Source of the DNA: Ruthenibacterium avium
GTDB lineage: Bacteria > Bacillota > Clostridia > Oscillospirales > Ruminococcaceae
Length of the DNA stretch: 59,449 nt
Direction of reading: 5' to 3'
NCBI GenBank assembly: GCA_019118905.1
Contig: DWYA01000028.1
Span: 1-59,449 of the forward strand
The translations under genes were made by a program, and so were the position numbers. Shown in pieces: positions 35,883-45,373 of this stretch (position 1 is its first letter; each line of letters starts with the position of its first letter). The notes under the pieces are model-generated. The model was not told the origin of the DNA, did no database searches, and was given only the letters and a program-made list of their open reading frames with translations.

Positions 35883-37133
35883 ATGTATCAAGACATGCCG
35901 GATTTGATTGGATTTGTGGGAAAGTATGATGCCGAATTAGGGGCGGCAATGCAGTCTGAGCTGTTGCGTCAGCGGAAAAATATTGAGCTGATTGCCTCGG
36001 AGAACATTGTATCTCCGGCGGTTCTGGCAGCGATGGGAACGGTGCTGACCAATAAGTATGCCGAGGGCTATCCCGGCCACCGTTACTATGGTGGCTGCGC
36101 GTGCGTGGACCGTGTGGAAGAATTGGCCCGTGAGCGCGCTTGCCGTTTGTTTGGAGCGGAACATGCCAATGTGCAGCCGCATTCCGGCGCACAGGCAAAC
36201 CTTGCCGTTTATTTTGCACTTTTGGAAGTGGGCGACACTGTGCTGGGCATGGATTTGTCCAACGGCGGCCACTTAACGCACGGCAGCCCAGTGAACATGA
36301 GCGGTAAAAACTACAACTTCATTCCTTATGGAGTGGATGACAACGGCTACCTCGACTATGCCGACCTGGAAAAGAAGGCAAAAGAACATCGTCCCAAGAT
36401 GATTGTGGCGGGTGCTTCGGCTTATCCGCGTGCGATTGATTTTGAACGCATCGGCGCTATTGCCAAAGAGGTGGGCGCGCTGTTTATGGTGGATATGGCG
36501 CACATCGCCGGTTTGGTGGCTGCAGGACAGCACCAGAGCCCGGTGCCTTATGCCGACGTTGTCACCACAACGACGCACAAAACGCTGCGCGGCCCGCGCG
36601 GCGGCATGATTCTTTGCAAAGAGCAGTATGCAAAGGCGATTGATAAGGCGATTTTCCCTGGTACGCAGGGCGGCCCGCTGGAGCACATCATTGCCGCAAA
36701 GGCGGTATGCTTCGGCGAAGCACTCAAGCCGGAGTTCACCGCTTATCAAAAGCGGGTAGTTGCAAACGCTGCCGCACTTGCAGCTGCTTTGACAGCGCGC
36801 GGCGTGAAGCTGGTATCGGGCGGCACGGATAATCACCTGATGAACATTGATTTGCGCGGCACTGATGTGACGGGCAAGGAGCTGGAACGCCGTTTGGATG
36901 AGGTGTTCATCACGGCCAACAAAAACACCGTTCCGAATGACCCGGCTTCGCCGTTTGTGACCTCCGGTCTGCGTGTGGGTACGCCCGCTGTGACAACCCG
37001 CGGCATGAAAGAGCCTGAAATGGAAATCATCGCTGAGTGCATTGCCGATTGCATCTTTGATTTTGAAGCGAAAAAAGAGGAAATTGCCCAGCGCGCCCAA
37101 GCGCTGACGGCGCGTTTCCCGCTTTATGAATAA
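35883..37133 (+). CDS. glyA: Serine hydroxymethyltransferase
   Basis: This 416-residue PLP enzyme interconverts serine and glycine with tetrahydrofolate. ATG 35883 (MYQDMPDLIGFVGKYDAE) follows AGGGGGAG. Diagnostic stretches are IELIASENIVSPAVL, NKYAEGYPGHRYYGGC, VQPHSGAQANLAVYF, and VVTTTTHKTLRGPRGGMIL, where the Lys after the four threonines binds PLP. The C-terminal domain has SGGTDNHLMNIDLR and FVTSGLRVGTPAVTTRG. Length fits bacterial GlyA (about 415). It is monocistronic as far as can be seen. Confidence 0.97.
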   Translation: MYQDMPDLIGFVGKYDAELGAAMQSELLRQRKNIELIASENIVSPAVLAAMGTVLTNKYAEGYPGHRYYGGCACVDRVEELARERACRLFGAEHANVQPHSGAQANLAVYFALLEVGDTVLGMDLSNGGHLTHGSPVNMSGKNYNFIPYGVDDNGYLDYADLEKKAKEHRPKMIVAGASAYPRAIDFERIGAIAKEVGALFMVDMAHIAGLVAAGQHQSPVPYADVVTTTTHKTLRGPRGGMILCKEQYAKAIDKAIFPGTQGGPLEHIIAAKAVCFGEALKPEFTAYQKRVVANAAALAAALTARGVKLVSGGTDNHLMNIDLRGTDVTGKELERRLDEVFITANKNTVPNDPASPFVTSGLRVGTPAVTTRGMKEPEMEIIAECIADCIFDFEAKKEEIAQRAQALTARFPLYE

Positions 37134-37232
37134 GCGCTTCCAGCAAACACTCACATGGAAAAAGAAAATTTTTACTATGTTGCAAAAACAACAGAATTTT
37201 TGAAACTCCTGTGCTATACTGTACATAAATCA

Positions 37233-37291
37233 CATCATGCCTTTGGAAGGTGCTTGAAGGACGCTGCTTTTAAGAGCTTTCCGGCGTGATG
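37233..37291 (+). ncRNA. Structured leader RNA candidate upstream of rubredoxin
   Basis: CATCATGCC (37233-37241) pairs fully with GGCGTGATG (37283-37291), and inside it GGAAGGTGCTT pairs almost fully with AAGAGCTTTCC. A TATACT -10 lies just upstream (about 37215). No T tract follows, so it is not a terminator. It could be a cis-regulatory leader or an mRNA stabiliser. Confidence 0.45.
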
Positions 37292-37323
37292 CTTTCAAAA
37301 AAACAAGAGGAGCGTGTTTTTCC

Positions 37324-37479
37324 ATGCGTTATGTATGCAATGTGTGCGGTTATGTTTATGACGAGGCCAACGGCGATCCCGATGCAGGTATCGCAGCAGG
37401 CACCAAATGGGCAGATGTTCCCGCTGACTGGACTTGCCCGTTGTGCGGCGTCGGCAAAGACGACTTCAGCGAAGAGTAA
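37324..37479 (+). CDS. Rubredoxin
   Basis: This is a 51-residue one-electron carrier with a single iron held by four cysteines. Both metal knuckles are visible: YVCNVCGYVYDEANGDPD at the N-terminus and WTCPLCGVGKDDF near the C-terminus, separated by the usual hydrophobic core (GTKWADVPADW). The ATG at 37324 has AAGAGGAG about 10 bases upstream. Rubredoxins of anaerobes pass electrons to rubrerythrin, superoxide reductase or flavodiiron proteins; none of these is in the window. It is a single gene with a structured leader and its own terminator. Confidence 0.96.
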   Translation: MRYVCNVCGYVYDEANGDPDAGIAAGTKWADVPADWTCPLCGVGKDDFSEE

Positions 37480-37492
37480 GCATTGGTAAAAG

Positions 37493-37532
37493 AAAAGGGC
37501 GTGTCGCAAAAAGCTTGCGGCGCGCTCTTTTT
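37493..37532 (+). terminator. Terminator of the rubredoxin gene
   Basis: AAAAGGGCGTGTCGCAA pairs with TTGCGGCGCGCTCTTTT (with a few G-U pairs), followed by a T run; it begins 13 bases past the stop. Confidence 0.85.
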
Positions 37533-37659
37533 GCGCAATGGAAAAAGATGAGGATATACTTTTCTTTTATTTTATAGTATAATAAATAGTGTTTTTGAGG
37601 TTTTTGGATAAAAACCGGCAAGGAAATGAATGATCATCCACGGAAAGCGGGGAAAGAGA

Positions 37660-38493
37660 ATGGCGTATATCGAATGTAAAGTAAAAAGTAAATTGCTTCA
37701 AAAACAGGTAGGAGTTCACATGTACTTTCCCAATGATCAGCCGGCGGATGAGGAAAGCCGCCCCCGCGCGGTGATCACACTGCTGCATGGCTACGGCGGG
37801 TGCGGGCAGGATTGGTTTGAGCAAACGAGCGCGGCGCGTTATGCCGGGGATAACGGTTTAGTGCTGATTGCGCCCGATTGCGGCAATTCTTTTTACCATA
37901 ATATGATGTACGGCGGCGCGTACCGCACGTTTTTGATTGAGGAGCTGCCGGTGCTTTTGCATTCCATGTTCCGATTGCCGAAAGGCCGAAATCGAAATTT
38001 TATTGCGGGCCTTTCCATGGGAGGCTACGGTGCGCTCTATCTTGGCATGACACGCCCCGATATTTACGGCGCGTGCGCCAGCTTTTCCGGTGCGGTAGAC
38101 CTTGGTATGATGCTGCGTTCGGACGATACGACCGCCCTGCGCGAAACGTTTGCGCCGGTGTTCGGTGAGTCTCTGGCCCTGCCGCGCACCAGTGATTTGC
38201 ACGAAATTGCAAAAAAAGTGGCGGTGCTGCCGCCGGAAAAACAGCCCCGCATTTTGATGACGAACGGCTTACAGGATGTGGAGCCGTACCAAATTGTCGC
38301 GCAAAACGACGCTCTGCACCAAACCATGCGCCGTGTCCGTATGGCGCACTACCGCCGACTGCAATGGAACGGCGTTCACGAATGGAATTTTTGGGATAGA
38401 AGCCTTGTGTATGCGATTGATTATTTTCTGAACAATGGTTATGCGGCAGAAAAGCTGAGCGACTGGCGCAGCGCGGCGGTTTCAAACTACTAA
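37660..38493 (+). CDS. Alpha/beta-hydrolase esterase (EstA/FrmB-like)
   Basis: This is a 277-residue cytoplasmic esterase. It has an oxyanion-hole loop in VITLLHGYGGCGQDWFE, the nucleophile elbow FIAGLSMGGYGALYLG (Ser in GLSMGG), and a likely catalytic His in NGVHEWNFWDRSL near the C-terminus; the Asp is probably in LQDVEPYQI. This pattern is that of the S-formylglutathione hydrolase/tributyrin esterase family. ATG 37660 (MAYIECKVKSKLL) is preferred because family members begin with a MAYI/L-type strand; an ATG at 37630 with its own AAGGAA site is a real alternative. A TATAAT element lies near 37580. The substrate is unknown. Confidence 0.85.
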   Translation: MAYIECKVKSKLLQKQVGVHMYFPNDQPADEESRPRAVITLLHGYGGCGQDWFEQTSAARYAGDNGLVLIAPDCGNSFYHNMMYGGAYRTFLIEELPVLLHSMFRLPKGRNRNFIAGLSMGGYGALYLGMTRPDIYGACASFSGAVDLGMMLRSDDTTALRETFAPVFGESLALPRTSDLHEIAKKVAVLPPEKQPRILMTNGLQDVEPYQIVAQNDALHQTMRRVRMAHYRRLQWNGVHEWNFWDRSLVYAIDYFLNNGYAAEKLSDWRSAAVSNY

Positions 38494-38567
38494 CACGCGC
38501 CAAACGCAGCGTGCCGCAATGCCGCCCGGATGTTTTTTGCGGTGCGGCAAACAGAGGGGGAAACAAC

Positions 38568-39833
38568 ATGCAGCCTTTGGCAGACCGTTTGCGTCCGCAA
38601 AGCTTGGACGAGGTGTGCGGCCAGCGGCACCTGTTAGGAGAAAGTTGTGTGTTTCGGCGTGCGATTGAGGCCGGAACCGTGCCCAATATGATTTTTTACG
38701 GGCCTCCCGGCGTCGGAAAAACCACGGTCGCGCGCTTGATTGCTAAAACCAGCGGCATGAGCCTTCATATGCTCAACGGCACCAGCGCGGGCACGTCTGA
38801 TATCAAGCAGGTGCTTTCCAGCGTGGGGACATTCGGCGCGCATAACGGGGTGCTGTTATACCTGGACGAGATTCAATATTTAAACAAAAAGCAGCAGCAA
38901 AGCTTGCTCGAATGCTTAGAGGACGGCTCTGTAACGCTCATTGCCTCCACAACGGAAAATCCCTCGTTTTATATTTATAGTGCGCTGGTGTCGCGGTGCA
39001 GCGTGTTTGAGTTCAAGCCGCTTTCCCCCGAGGACATTGCTATGGGCATTGAACGGGCCGTGCGCCGAATGGAGGAAAGCGAAAGCACGGGCGTAAGCAT
39101 TGAACCGGAGGCCGTGCAGCGCCTTGCCGTGCAGTGCGGGGGTGATATGCGCCGGGCGTTGATTGCGCTGGAGTTTGCGGCGGCCGGTGCGCCGGTGCAG
39201 GACGGCAAGCGCCGCATTACGGCTGACGTGGTTGCCCAAACCGCGCAGGGCGCACGCTACGATAAAAGTGACGATATGCATTATGATTGCATTTCGGCGC
39301 TGCAAAAAAGCATTCGCGGCTCTGACCCGGACGCGGCCGTCTATTATCTGGCGCGTATTTTGTCGGGCGGAGATTTGCTTTCCGCATGTCGCCGCCTGTT
39401 GGTCATTGCCGCCGAGGACGTTGGCCTTGCGTATCCGCAGGCTGTCGTGGTGACAAAAGCGTGTGTGGACAGCGCACTTCAGCTGGGAATGCCCGAGGCG
39501 CGTTTGCTCTTGGCCGAAGCGGCCATTTTGCTGGCGACGGCGCCCAAAAGCAATTCAGCTTACAACGCCATCAATGCTGCAATGGAGGATATTGCAAAGG
39601 GTAAGGCGGGAGCCGTTCCACGCTGTCTGCAAAATCAGCATTTCGATGGGGAAGATGCCGCCGTAAAAGGGCAGCATTACCTGTATCCCCATGATTACCC
39701 TCATCACTGGGTGGCACAGCAGTATTTGCCCGAAGAACTGAAAGATACCGTGTATTATCATTACGGCCCGAATAAAACCGAACAGGCGGCAAAAGCCTAC
39801 TGGCGGGCCATCAAAGAACAATCATCCGATTGA
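38568..39833 (+). CDS. rarA: Replication-associated recombination protein A (RarA/MgsA)
   Basis: This 421-residue AAA+ ATPase acts at stalled replication forks with the clamp and SSB. ATG 38568 (MQPLADRLRPQSLDEVCG) has AGAGGGGG upstream. It carries GQRHLLGE, Walker A MIFYGPPGVGKTTVARLI (residues about 44-61), Walker B VLLYLDEIQYLNKKQQ, sensor 1 LIASTTENPSFYI and arginine-finger region LVSRCSVFEF. The C-terminal half shows the RarA tetramerisation features: HYDCISALQKSIRGSDPDAA, YLARILSGGD and the end HHWVAQQYLPEEL. Length is typical (about 420-445). It lies 75 bases after the esterase gene, possibly cotranscribed. Confidence 0.95.
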   Translation: MQPLADRLRPQSLDEVCGQRHLLGESCVFRRAIEAGTVPNMIFYGPPGVGKTTVARLIAKTSGMSLHMLNGTSAGTSDIKQVLSSVGTFGAHNGVLLYLDEIQYLNKKQQQSLLECLEDGSVTLIASTTENPSFYIYSALVSRCSVFEFKPLSPEDIAMGIERAVRRMEESESTGVSIEPEAVQRLAVQCGGDMRRALIALEFAAAGAPVQDGKRRITADVVAQTAQGARYDKSDDMHYDCISALQKSIRGSDPDAAVYYLARILSGGDLLSACRRLLVIAAEDVGLAYPQAVVVTKACVDSALQLGMPEARLLLAEAAILLATAPKSNSAYNAINAAMEDIAKGKAGAVPRCLQNQHFDGEDAAVKGQHYLYPHDYPHHWVAQQYLPEELKDTVYYHYGPNKTEQAAKAYWRAIKEQSSD

Positions 39834-39897
39834 GAAAACCCGCGGGTTTTTTCTGATTTCCATAAGTGTTGCAAAGGAAAACGGCAGGTGGATCACA

Positions 39898-42318
39898 ATG
39901 AAAAAACGCACACTGCAAGAGGTATTGGCCTCATTGACGCTCGAGGAAAAGGCTTCGCTGCTTTCCGGGCGCGATTTTTGGCGTACAAAGCCCATCACAG
40001 AAAAGGGCATCCCGTCGATGCGCATGGCGGACGGCCCGCATGGCGTGCGCCGCGAAGCGCCATGGGCAGAAAAGCAAAACGGCGGACGCAGCTTGCCCGC
40101 TACCTGCTTTCCAACGGAATCGGCTTTGGCCTGTTCGTGGGATACGGCGCTTTGCCGCCGTGTGGGACAGGCATTGGCGCAGGAATGCGTCGAGCAGGGC
40201 GTGCAGGTGCTGCTCGGGCCGGGCGTCAACATCAAACGCAGCCCGCTTTGCGGCCGAAATTTTGAATATTTCAGCGAGGACCCGCTTTTAGCGGGAAAGC
40301 TGGCGGCGGCCTACATCCGTGGTATTGAAGGCTGGGGCGTGGGCACTTCGCTGAAGCATTTTGCGCTCAACAATCAGGAAAACTATCGGATGCGCGTGTC
40401 TGCCGAGGTGGATGAGCGCACCATGCGTGAGCTGTATTTGAAGCCCTTTGAAATTGCGGTGAAAGAAGGCCGCCCCGGAACCGTGATGGCGAGTTATAAC
40501 CGCGTCAACGGCACTCACTCCACCGAACACCCCGTTCTGCTCAAGAAAATTTTGCGTGAGGAATGGGGATTTGAAGGGCTGGTTATGACCGATTGGGGTG
40601 CTTTGAATGACCGCGTGAAGGCAGTGCGCGCCGGGCTGGATTTGGAAATGCCGGCCTCCGGCGGCGAAACCGACCGCATGATTGTACAGGCGGTGCGTCA
40701 GGGCCGCTTGCGCGAAGATGAGGTGGACCGCTGCTGTCTGCGGGTGCTGCATATGGTGTTCCACTATTTACAGGCACAGCATCCCACAAAACGCTTGTCG
40801 GCCAAGCAAAAGAAGGCACTGGCCAAGCAAGCGGCACTGGAAAGTGCAGTTTTGATGAAAAACGACGGCTTGCTGCCGTTGCAGGAAAAGGACAATATTG
40901 CCGTTATTGGTGCGCTGGCGAATAAAATGCGCTTTCAAGGCGCGGGTTCCAGCCTCGTCAATGCGCAGGGCGTCAGCCTGCTTGCGGCAATGCGCCAAAA
41001 CGGACGCGCTTATGTCAACGCCGCGGCGGGCTATCATTTGAACGACCCGCGCCCCAACGATGCGCTCGAGCGTCAGGCGCTGGCCTATGCCAAAACGGCC
41101 AATACCGTGATTTATGTCATGGGCTTAACGGAAATGTTTGAAAGTGAAGGTTATGACCGCACCCATCTGCGCTTGCCGCAAAATCAAGTGCAGCTGTTAG
41201 AAAAACTGGTCAAAGTGAACCCCAATGTCGCGGTTGTACTCATCGGCGGTGCGCCGGTGGAAATGCCTTGGCTTGATTCTGTTCGCGCGGTGCTTTATGC
41301 CGGCCTTGGCGGCGAGCAAGTGGGCGCAGCGGTTTATGATTTGCTGTTCGGCAAGGAAAACCCCAGCGGCAAGCTGGCAGAAACGTGGCCGCTTTCGTTG
41401 CAGGATGTTCCGTGTGCGAAATATTACCCGATGGGTCCGCGTGCTGTAACGCATAACGAAGGCATTTATGTCGGCTACCGTTATTACGATAAGGCGAAAA
41501 AAGAGGTGCTGTTTCCCTTTGGATACGGCTTATCCTACACAAAATACACCTACTCTGCGCTGGAATGCGACCTCTTTCCGCAGGAAGGCGGTGTGATGCG
41601 CGTTCAGTTTGAGGTTTGTAATGCAGGTCAGCGCGAAGGAAGCGAGATTGCACAGGTCTATATTGGAAAACGCGGTTCGGCAGTGCATCGCCCCGTGCGC
41701 ACGCTGGCAGGGTTTCAGCGGGTGCATTTAAAGCCCGGTGAACGCCAGCGGGTTTGCATTGAAATTCCATGGTCGGAATTTGCGGTTTGGGAAACGGCCA
41801 GCCATTCTTTTGCCGTGGAAAACGGGGCGTATGAAATTTGTGTGGGTGCGAACAGCCGGGAAATTCTTTTGAAAGAATTTGTGTATCCCGATGGCCGTTT
41901 GCTGGAAGCGACAGACGCGGAAAGCGCCCACGGCCCCTATGGAGAATTTTCAGGCAACGATTTTCCCGATGAGGCATTTTATGCAGTGCATCAGCGCGAG
42001 CCGGTGTCCAACGAGCCGCTCTTGCCGGGAGAGTACACCATGCAGACAACGCTGGGCGAAATGCGCGCTTCCCGCGCAGCCCGCAACTTGGAGCGCTTAG
42101 CGGTTCAGGTGTCGCTGCGCGCGATTCGATTTTCCACGAATCCTGCCGTCAACCGCAAAGTGTGCAAGACGGCTGTGCGCGATTTGCCGTTTAAAAATTT
42201 GGCGTTTAACATGGGCGGGGTACTGTCCTTTGACCGTTTGGAGCAAATGCTGCGTGTTTGCAACCATGAAGCAGGCTGGCAGGAGGTAGTAGCCCCCAAA
42301 AAACATCGGCGGCGCTGA
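39898..42318 (+). CDS. Beta-glucosidase-type glycoside hydrolase family 3
   Basis: This is an 806-residue GH3 enzyme without a signal peptide, so it acts on imported oligosaccharides or glycosides in the cytoplasm. The N-terminal barrel shows RMADGPHGVRRE, LLGPGVNIKRSPLCGRNFEY and KHFALNNQENYR, and the catalytic nucleophile Asp is in LVMTDWGALNDRVKA. The second domain has VIGALANKMRFQGAGSS and YVMGLTEMFESEGYDR (probable acid/base region). A fibronectin III-like domain follows (YVGYRYYDKAKKEV, GSEIAQVYIGKRGS), then about 130 extra C-terminal residues of unknown fold. The exact sugar cannot be read from sequence. GGTGG lies before the ATG at 39898. Confidence 0.92.
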   Translation: MKKRTLQEVLASLTLEEKASLLSGRDFWRTKPITEKGIPSMRMADGPHGVRREAPWAEKQNGGRSLPATCFPTESALACSWDTALCRRVGQALAQECVEQGVQVLLGPGVNIKRSPLCGRNFEYFSEDPLLAGKLAAAYIRGIEGWGVGTSLKHFALNNQENYRMRVSAEVDERTMRELYLKPFEIAVKEGRPGTVMASYNRVNGTHSTEHPVLLKKILREEWGFEGLVMTDWGALNDRVKAVRAGLDLEMPASGGETDRMIVQAVRQGRLREDEVDRCCLRVLHMVFHYLQAQHPTKRLSAKQKKALAKQAALESAVLMKNDGLLPLQEKDNIAVIGALANKMRFQGAGSSLVNAQGVSLLAAMRQNGRAYVNAAAGYHLNDPRPNDALERQALAYAKTANTVIYVMGLTEMFESEGYDRTHLRLPQNQVQLLEKLVKVNPNVAVVLIGGAPVEMPWLDSVRAVLYAGLGGEQVGAAVYDLLFGKENPSGKLAETWPLSLQDVPCAKYYPMGPRAVTHNEGIYVGYRYYDKAKKEVLFPFGYGLSYTKYTYSALECDLFPQEGGVMRVQFEVCNAGQREGSEIAQVYIGKRGSAVHRPVRTLAGFQRVHLKPGERQRVCIEIPWSEFAVWETASHSFAVENGAYEICVGANSREILLKEFVYPDGRLLEATDAESAHGPYGEFSGNDFPDEAFYAVHQREPVSNEPLLPGEYTMQTTLGEMRASRAARNLERLAVQVSLRAIRFSTNPAVNRKVCKTAVRDLPFKNLAFNMGGVLSFDRLEQMLRVCNHEAGWQEVVAPKKHRRR

Positions 42319-42355
42319 AAACGCTATTGACATTTTTAGCGTTTTTCGATAAGAT
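42318..42355 (+). promoter_or_regulatory. alaS promoter embedded in the GH3 terminator
   Basis: TTGACA (42327-42332) and TAAGAT (42350-42355), spacer 17, precede the T-box. The -35 lies in the loop of an inverted repeat AAAACGCTA (42318-42326)/TAGCGTTTT (42337-42345) that directly follows the GH3 stop and may serve as its terminator. Confidence 0.65.
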
Positions 42356-42359
42356 AAGT

Positions 42360-42606
42360 AAGGAATATGGATCATAGGCCTTGACCGGGCCAGTGGCACA
42401 AAGCCCCGCGAAAGAGAGAGGATGCATGGCTGAAACATCCTTGCGGCAGTGCTGTTGCCGCAGCCACCCGTGAGCCTCCGTGTGAGAACACGGCGCTTCG
42501 CAGCGTTAACGCGGCAAAAGCGGCACATTTCGGTGTGCAATTTTGGGTGGTACCACGGAAGCTTCAAAGCCTTCGTCCCGATGTGTCGGGGCGGAGGCTT
42601 TTTTTG
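42360..42606 (+). promoter_or_regulatory. T-box leader of alaS
   Basis: The leader ends with the T-box sequence GGGTGGTACCACGG (42545-42558), which pairs with the uncharged tRNA acceptor end, followed by the terminator GCCTTCGTCCCGA ... TCGGGGCGGAGGC and TTTTTTT (42568-42605). Upstream, AGAGAGGATGCATGGCTGAA fits the distal stem I. Because it precedes alaS it should sense uncharged tRNA-Ala; I could not place the specifier codon with certainty. Confidence 0.93.
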
Positions 42607-42690
42607 CCGATGGGCCGATGACCATTTGACAAGAGCTGTGCAATGCGCTTTTAAGCGCCGAAACACTGATGAAAAAAGGAGAATCTGCCA

Positions 42691-45357
42691 ATGCAATGGA
42701 CAGGATTAAATGAACTGCGTGAAAAATACCTTTCTTTTTTTGAAAGCAAGGGTCATCTCCGTTTGGACAGCTTCCCGCTCGTTCCAAACAACGACAACAG
42801 CCTGCTGTTGATTAACTCCGGCATGGCGCCGATGAAAAAATGGTTCTTGGGCCAAGAGGAGCCGCCCCGTCACCGCGTGACCACTTGCCAAAAGTGCATC
42901 CGTACCCCGGATATTGAGCGCGTGGGCATTACAGCGCGTCACGGCACCTTCTTTGAAATGCTGGGCAACTTCAGCTTCCAGGATTATTTCAAAGAGGAGG
43001 CCATTCCCTGGGCGTGGGAATTTTTTACCGAAGTGCTGGAGATTCCGGCTGACCGTCTTTATATCTCCGTTTATGAAGAGGACGACGAGGCCTATGATAT
43101 TTGGACGAAGAAAATCGGGATTCCCGAAGATCACATGGTTCGCTTCGGAAAAGAGGATAACTTCTGGGAGCATGGCTCCGGCCCGTGCGGCCCGTGCAGT
43201 GAGATTTATTTTGACCGCGGCGAGGAATATGGCTGCCACAAGCCCGATTGCCGCGTTGGCTGCGACTGCGACCGCTTTATGGAAGTGTGGAACCTGGTGT
43301 TCAGCCAGTTTGATTCCGACGGCAACGGCCACTATGAGCGATTGGAGCGCCCGAACATTGACACGGGCATGGGCTTGGAGCGTTTGGCCTGCGTGATGCA
43401 GAACGTGGACAATATGTTTGAGGTGGACACCGTCCGCAATATCTTAAAGCATGTTGAGCAGATTACCGGCAAAACTTACGGCCAGGATGACCTCACCGAT
43501 GTTTCCATCCGTGTGATTGGCGATCACATCCGTTCCACTGTGTTCATGGTTTCCGACGGCATTTTGCCCTCTAACGAGGGTCGCGGCTATGTGCTTCGCC
43601 GTTTGCTGCGCCGCGCTGCCCGTCACGGCAGAATGCTTGGCGTGAAGCGTCCGTTCCTCGCTGAGCTGTGCGATACCGTCATCAAAGAAAACGGCGGCGC
43701 TTACCCCGAGTTGGTGGAGCACGCTGATTACATCAAGAAAACCATCAGCGCCGAAGAAGAACGCTTCTCCCGCACCATTGACGCCGGTTTGTCTATCCTG
43801 AATGAACTGGTGGACAATGTGAAAGAGGCGGCCCGCGAAGGAAAACGCAAAATCCTGTCCGGCCTCGATGTGTTTAAGCTGAACGATACCTTTGGCTTCC
43901 CGCTGGATTTGACCAAAGAGATTGCCGCCGAACACGGCATTGAAGTGGACGAGGAAGGCTTCCGCACCGAGCTGCAAAAACAGCGTGAGACGGCTCGAAA
44001 AGACCGTTTGAGCCGCGATATTTCCGGTTGGACAGCCGACTTGTTCGGTTCGCTGGAAGCTGAGCCTACCGAGTTTGTGGGCTATGACGTGACCGAGTGC
44101 GAAGCCGAAGTGCTGGCGCTTTCCGATGGGGAGGAGCTGGCTCAGGCCGTTGCAACGGACGACGGTGCAAAGGAAGGGGTGCTGGTTGTGCTGAACCGCA
44201 CGCCGTTCTATGCGGAGTCCGGCGGTCAGGTGGCTGATACCGGTATCATTACCACCAAGAGCGGCGCACACTTGAAGGTGACTTCCTGCAAGAAAACGCC
44301 GAAAGGCTTCTATGTCCACACCTGCGTGTTGGAGGACGGCGTGGTGCAGACGGGCGACACCGTTACTGCTGTGGTAGACCCTGCCCGCCGCCATGCGATC
44401 ATGCGCAACCACACGGCGGCACATCTGCTGCAAAAGGCATTGCGCGAGGTGCTGGGTGACCATGTACACCAAGCGGGTTCTTTTGAGGACGGCGATCGCG
44501 TGCGCTTTGACTTCACGCATTTCAATGCCGTAACGCCGCAGGAGCTTGAGCAGGTGGAGCGCATTGTGAACGAAAAGATTTTCGCGGCTCTGCCGGTGGA
44601 AATCCGCACGATGTCCATTAAAGAAGCGAAAGAAATGGGCGCGATGGCGCTGTTTGGCGAAAAGTATGGCGATGTCGTGCGCGTGGTTGACGTTGCTGGC
44701 TGGTCTACTGAGCTTTGCGGCGGTACCCATGTCGGCAACACGGCAGAACTGGGCTGCTTTAAGATCCTTTCGGAGGGCGGCGTTGCCGCTGGCATCCGCC
44801 GTATTGAGGGCACTACCGGTTACGGCGTTCTGCGCCTGCTCGATGAGAAAACCGAAGTGCTCGGCAAGGTGGCCGGTGCGCTGAAAGTGAGCAGCATAAA
44901 CGATTTGCCGCAGCGTGCCGCAGCGATGGTCGCTGATTTGAAGGCTGCACAAAAAGAACTGGATGACCTCAAGCGTCAAGCAGCCAGCCGAAAGGTAGAG
45001 GGCTTGTTTGAAAACGCCAAGGAAATCGACGGCGTGAAAATCTTCACCCTGTATCTGACGGGTACGCCGACGGATGCCTTGCGTGATTTGTGCGACAAAG
45101 CGCGCGACAAAGCACCCGCTTCCGTGACGGCTGTCATCGGTGAAAACGAGGGTAAGACGACGCTGGCGGTTGCCGTGGGCAAAGAGGCACAGGCGAAGGG
45201 CTTGATGGCAGGAAAGCTGGTCAAAGAGATTGCTGCGGTTGCGGGCGGCAACGGCGGCGGAAAGCCCGACTTTGCGATGGCAGGTATCAAAGACGTATCC
45301 AAAATTGACGACGCCCTGAACGCCGTGGACGAGATTGTCCGCGCGGCCATGAAATAA
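42691..45357 (+). CDS. alaS: Alanyl-tRNA synthetase
   Basis: This 888-residue class II synthetase charges tRNA-Ala. ATG 42691 follows AAAAAAGGAG. The catalytic core has SKGHLRLDSFPLVPNNDNSLL, PRHRVTTCQKCIRT, GNFSFQDYFKEEAI (motif 2 region) and GMGLERLACV (motif 3). The editing domain has the zinc motif NHTAAHLLQ with CGGTHVGNTAELG, and the C-Ala domain has GGGKPDFAMAG near the end. The length is typical (about 875). It is under T-box control and leads the run hinT-PRT-comEC-holA-rnmV. Confidence 0.98.
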   Translation: MQWTGLNELREKYLSFFESKGHLRLDSFPLVPNNDNSLLLINSGMAPMKKWFLGQEEPPRHRVTTCQKCIRTPDIERVGITARHGTFFEMLGNFSFQDYFKEEAIPWAWEFFTEVLEIPADRLYISVYEEDDEAYDIWTKKIGIPEDHMVRFGKEDNFWEHGSGPCGPCSEIYFDRGEEYGCHKPDCRVGCDCDRFMEVWNLVFSQFDSDGNGHYERLERPNIDTGMGLERLACVMQNVDNMFEVDTVRNILKHVEQITGKTYGQDDLTDVSIRVIGDHIRSTVFMVSDGILPSNEGRGYVLRRLLRRAARHGRMLGVKRPFLAELCDTVIKENGGAYPELVEHADYIKKTISAEEERFSRTIDAGLSILNELVDNVKEAAREGKRKILSGLDVFKLNDTFGFPLDLTKEIAAEHGIEVDEEGFRTELQKQRETARKDRLSRDISGWTADLFGSLEAEPTEFVGYDVTECEAEVLALSDGEELAQAVATDDGAKEGVLVVLNRTPFYAESGGQVADTGIITTKSGAHLKVTSCKKTPKGFYVHTCVLEDGVVQTGDTVTAVVDPARRHAIMRNHTAAHLLQKALREVLGDHVHQAGSFEDGDRVRFDFTHFNAVTPQELEQVERIVNEKIFAALPVEIRTMSIKEAKEMGAMALFGEKYGDVVRVVDVAGWSTELCGGTHVGNTAELGCFKILSEGGVAAGIRRIEGTTGYGVLRLLDEKTEVLGKVAGALKVSSINDLPQRAAAMVADLKAAQKELDDLKRQAASRKVEGLFENAKEIDGVKIFTLYLTGTPTDALRDLCDKARDKAPASVTAVIGENEGKTTLAVAVGKEAQAKGLMAGKLVKEIAAVAGGNGGGKPDFAMAGIKDVSKIDDALNAVDEIVRAAMK

Positions 45358-45373
45358 AAGGAGGCAAGCGAAA

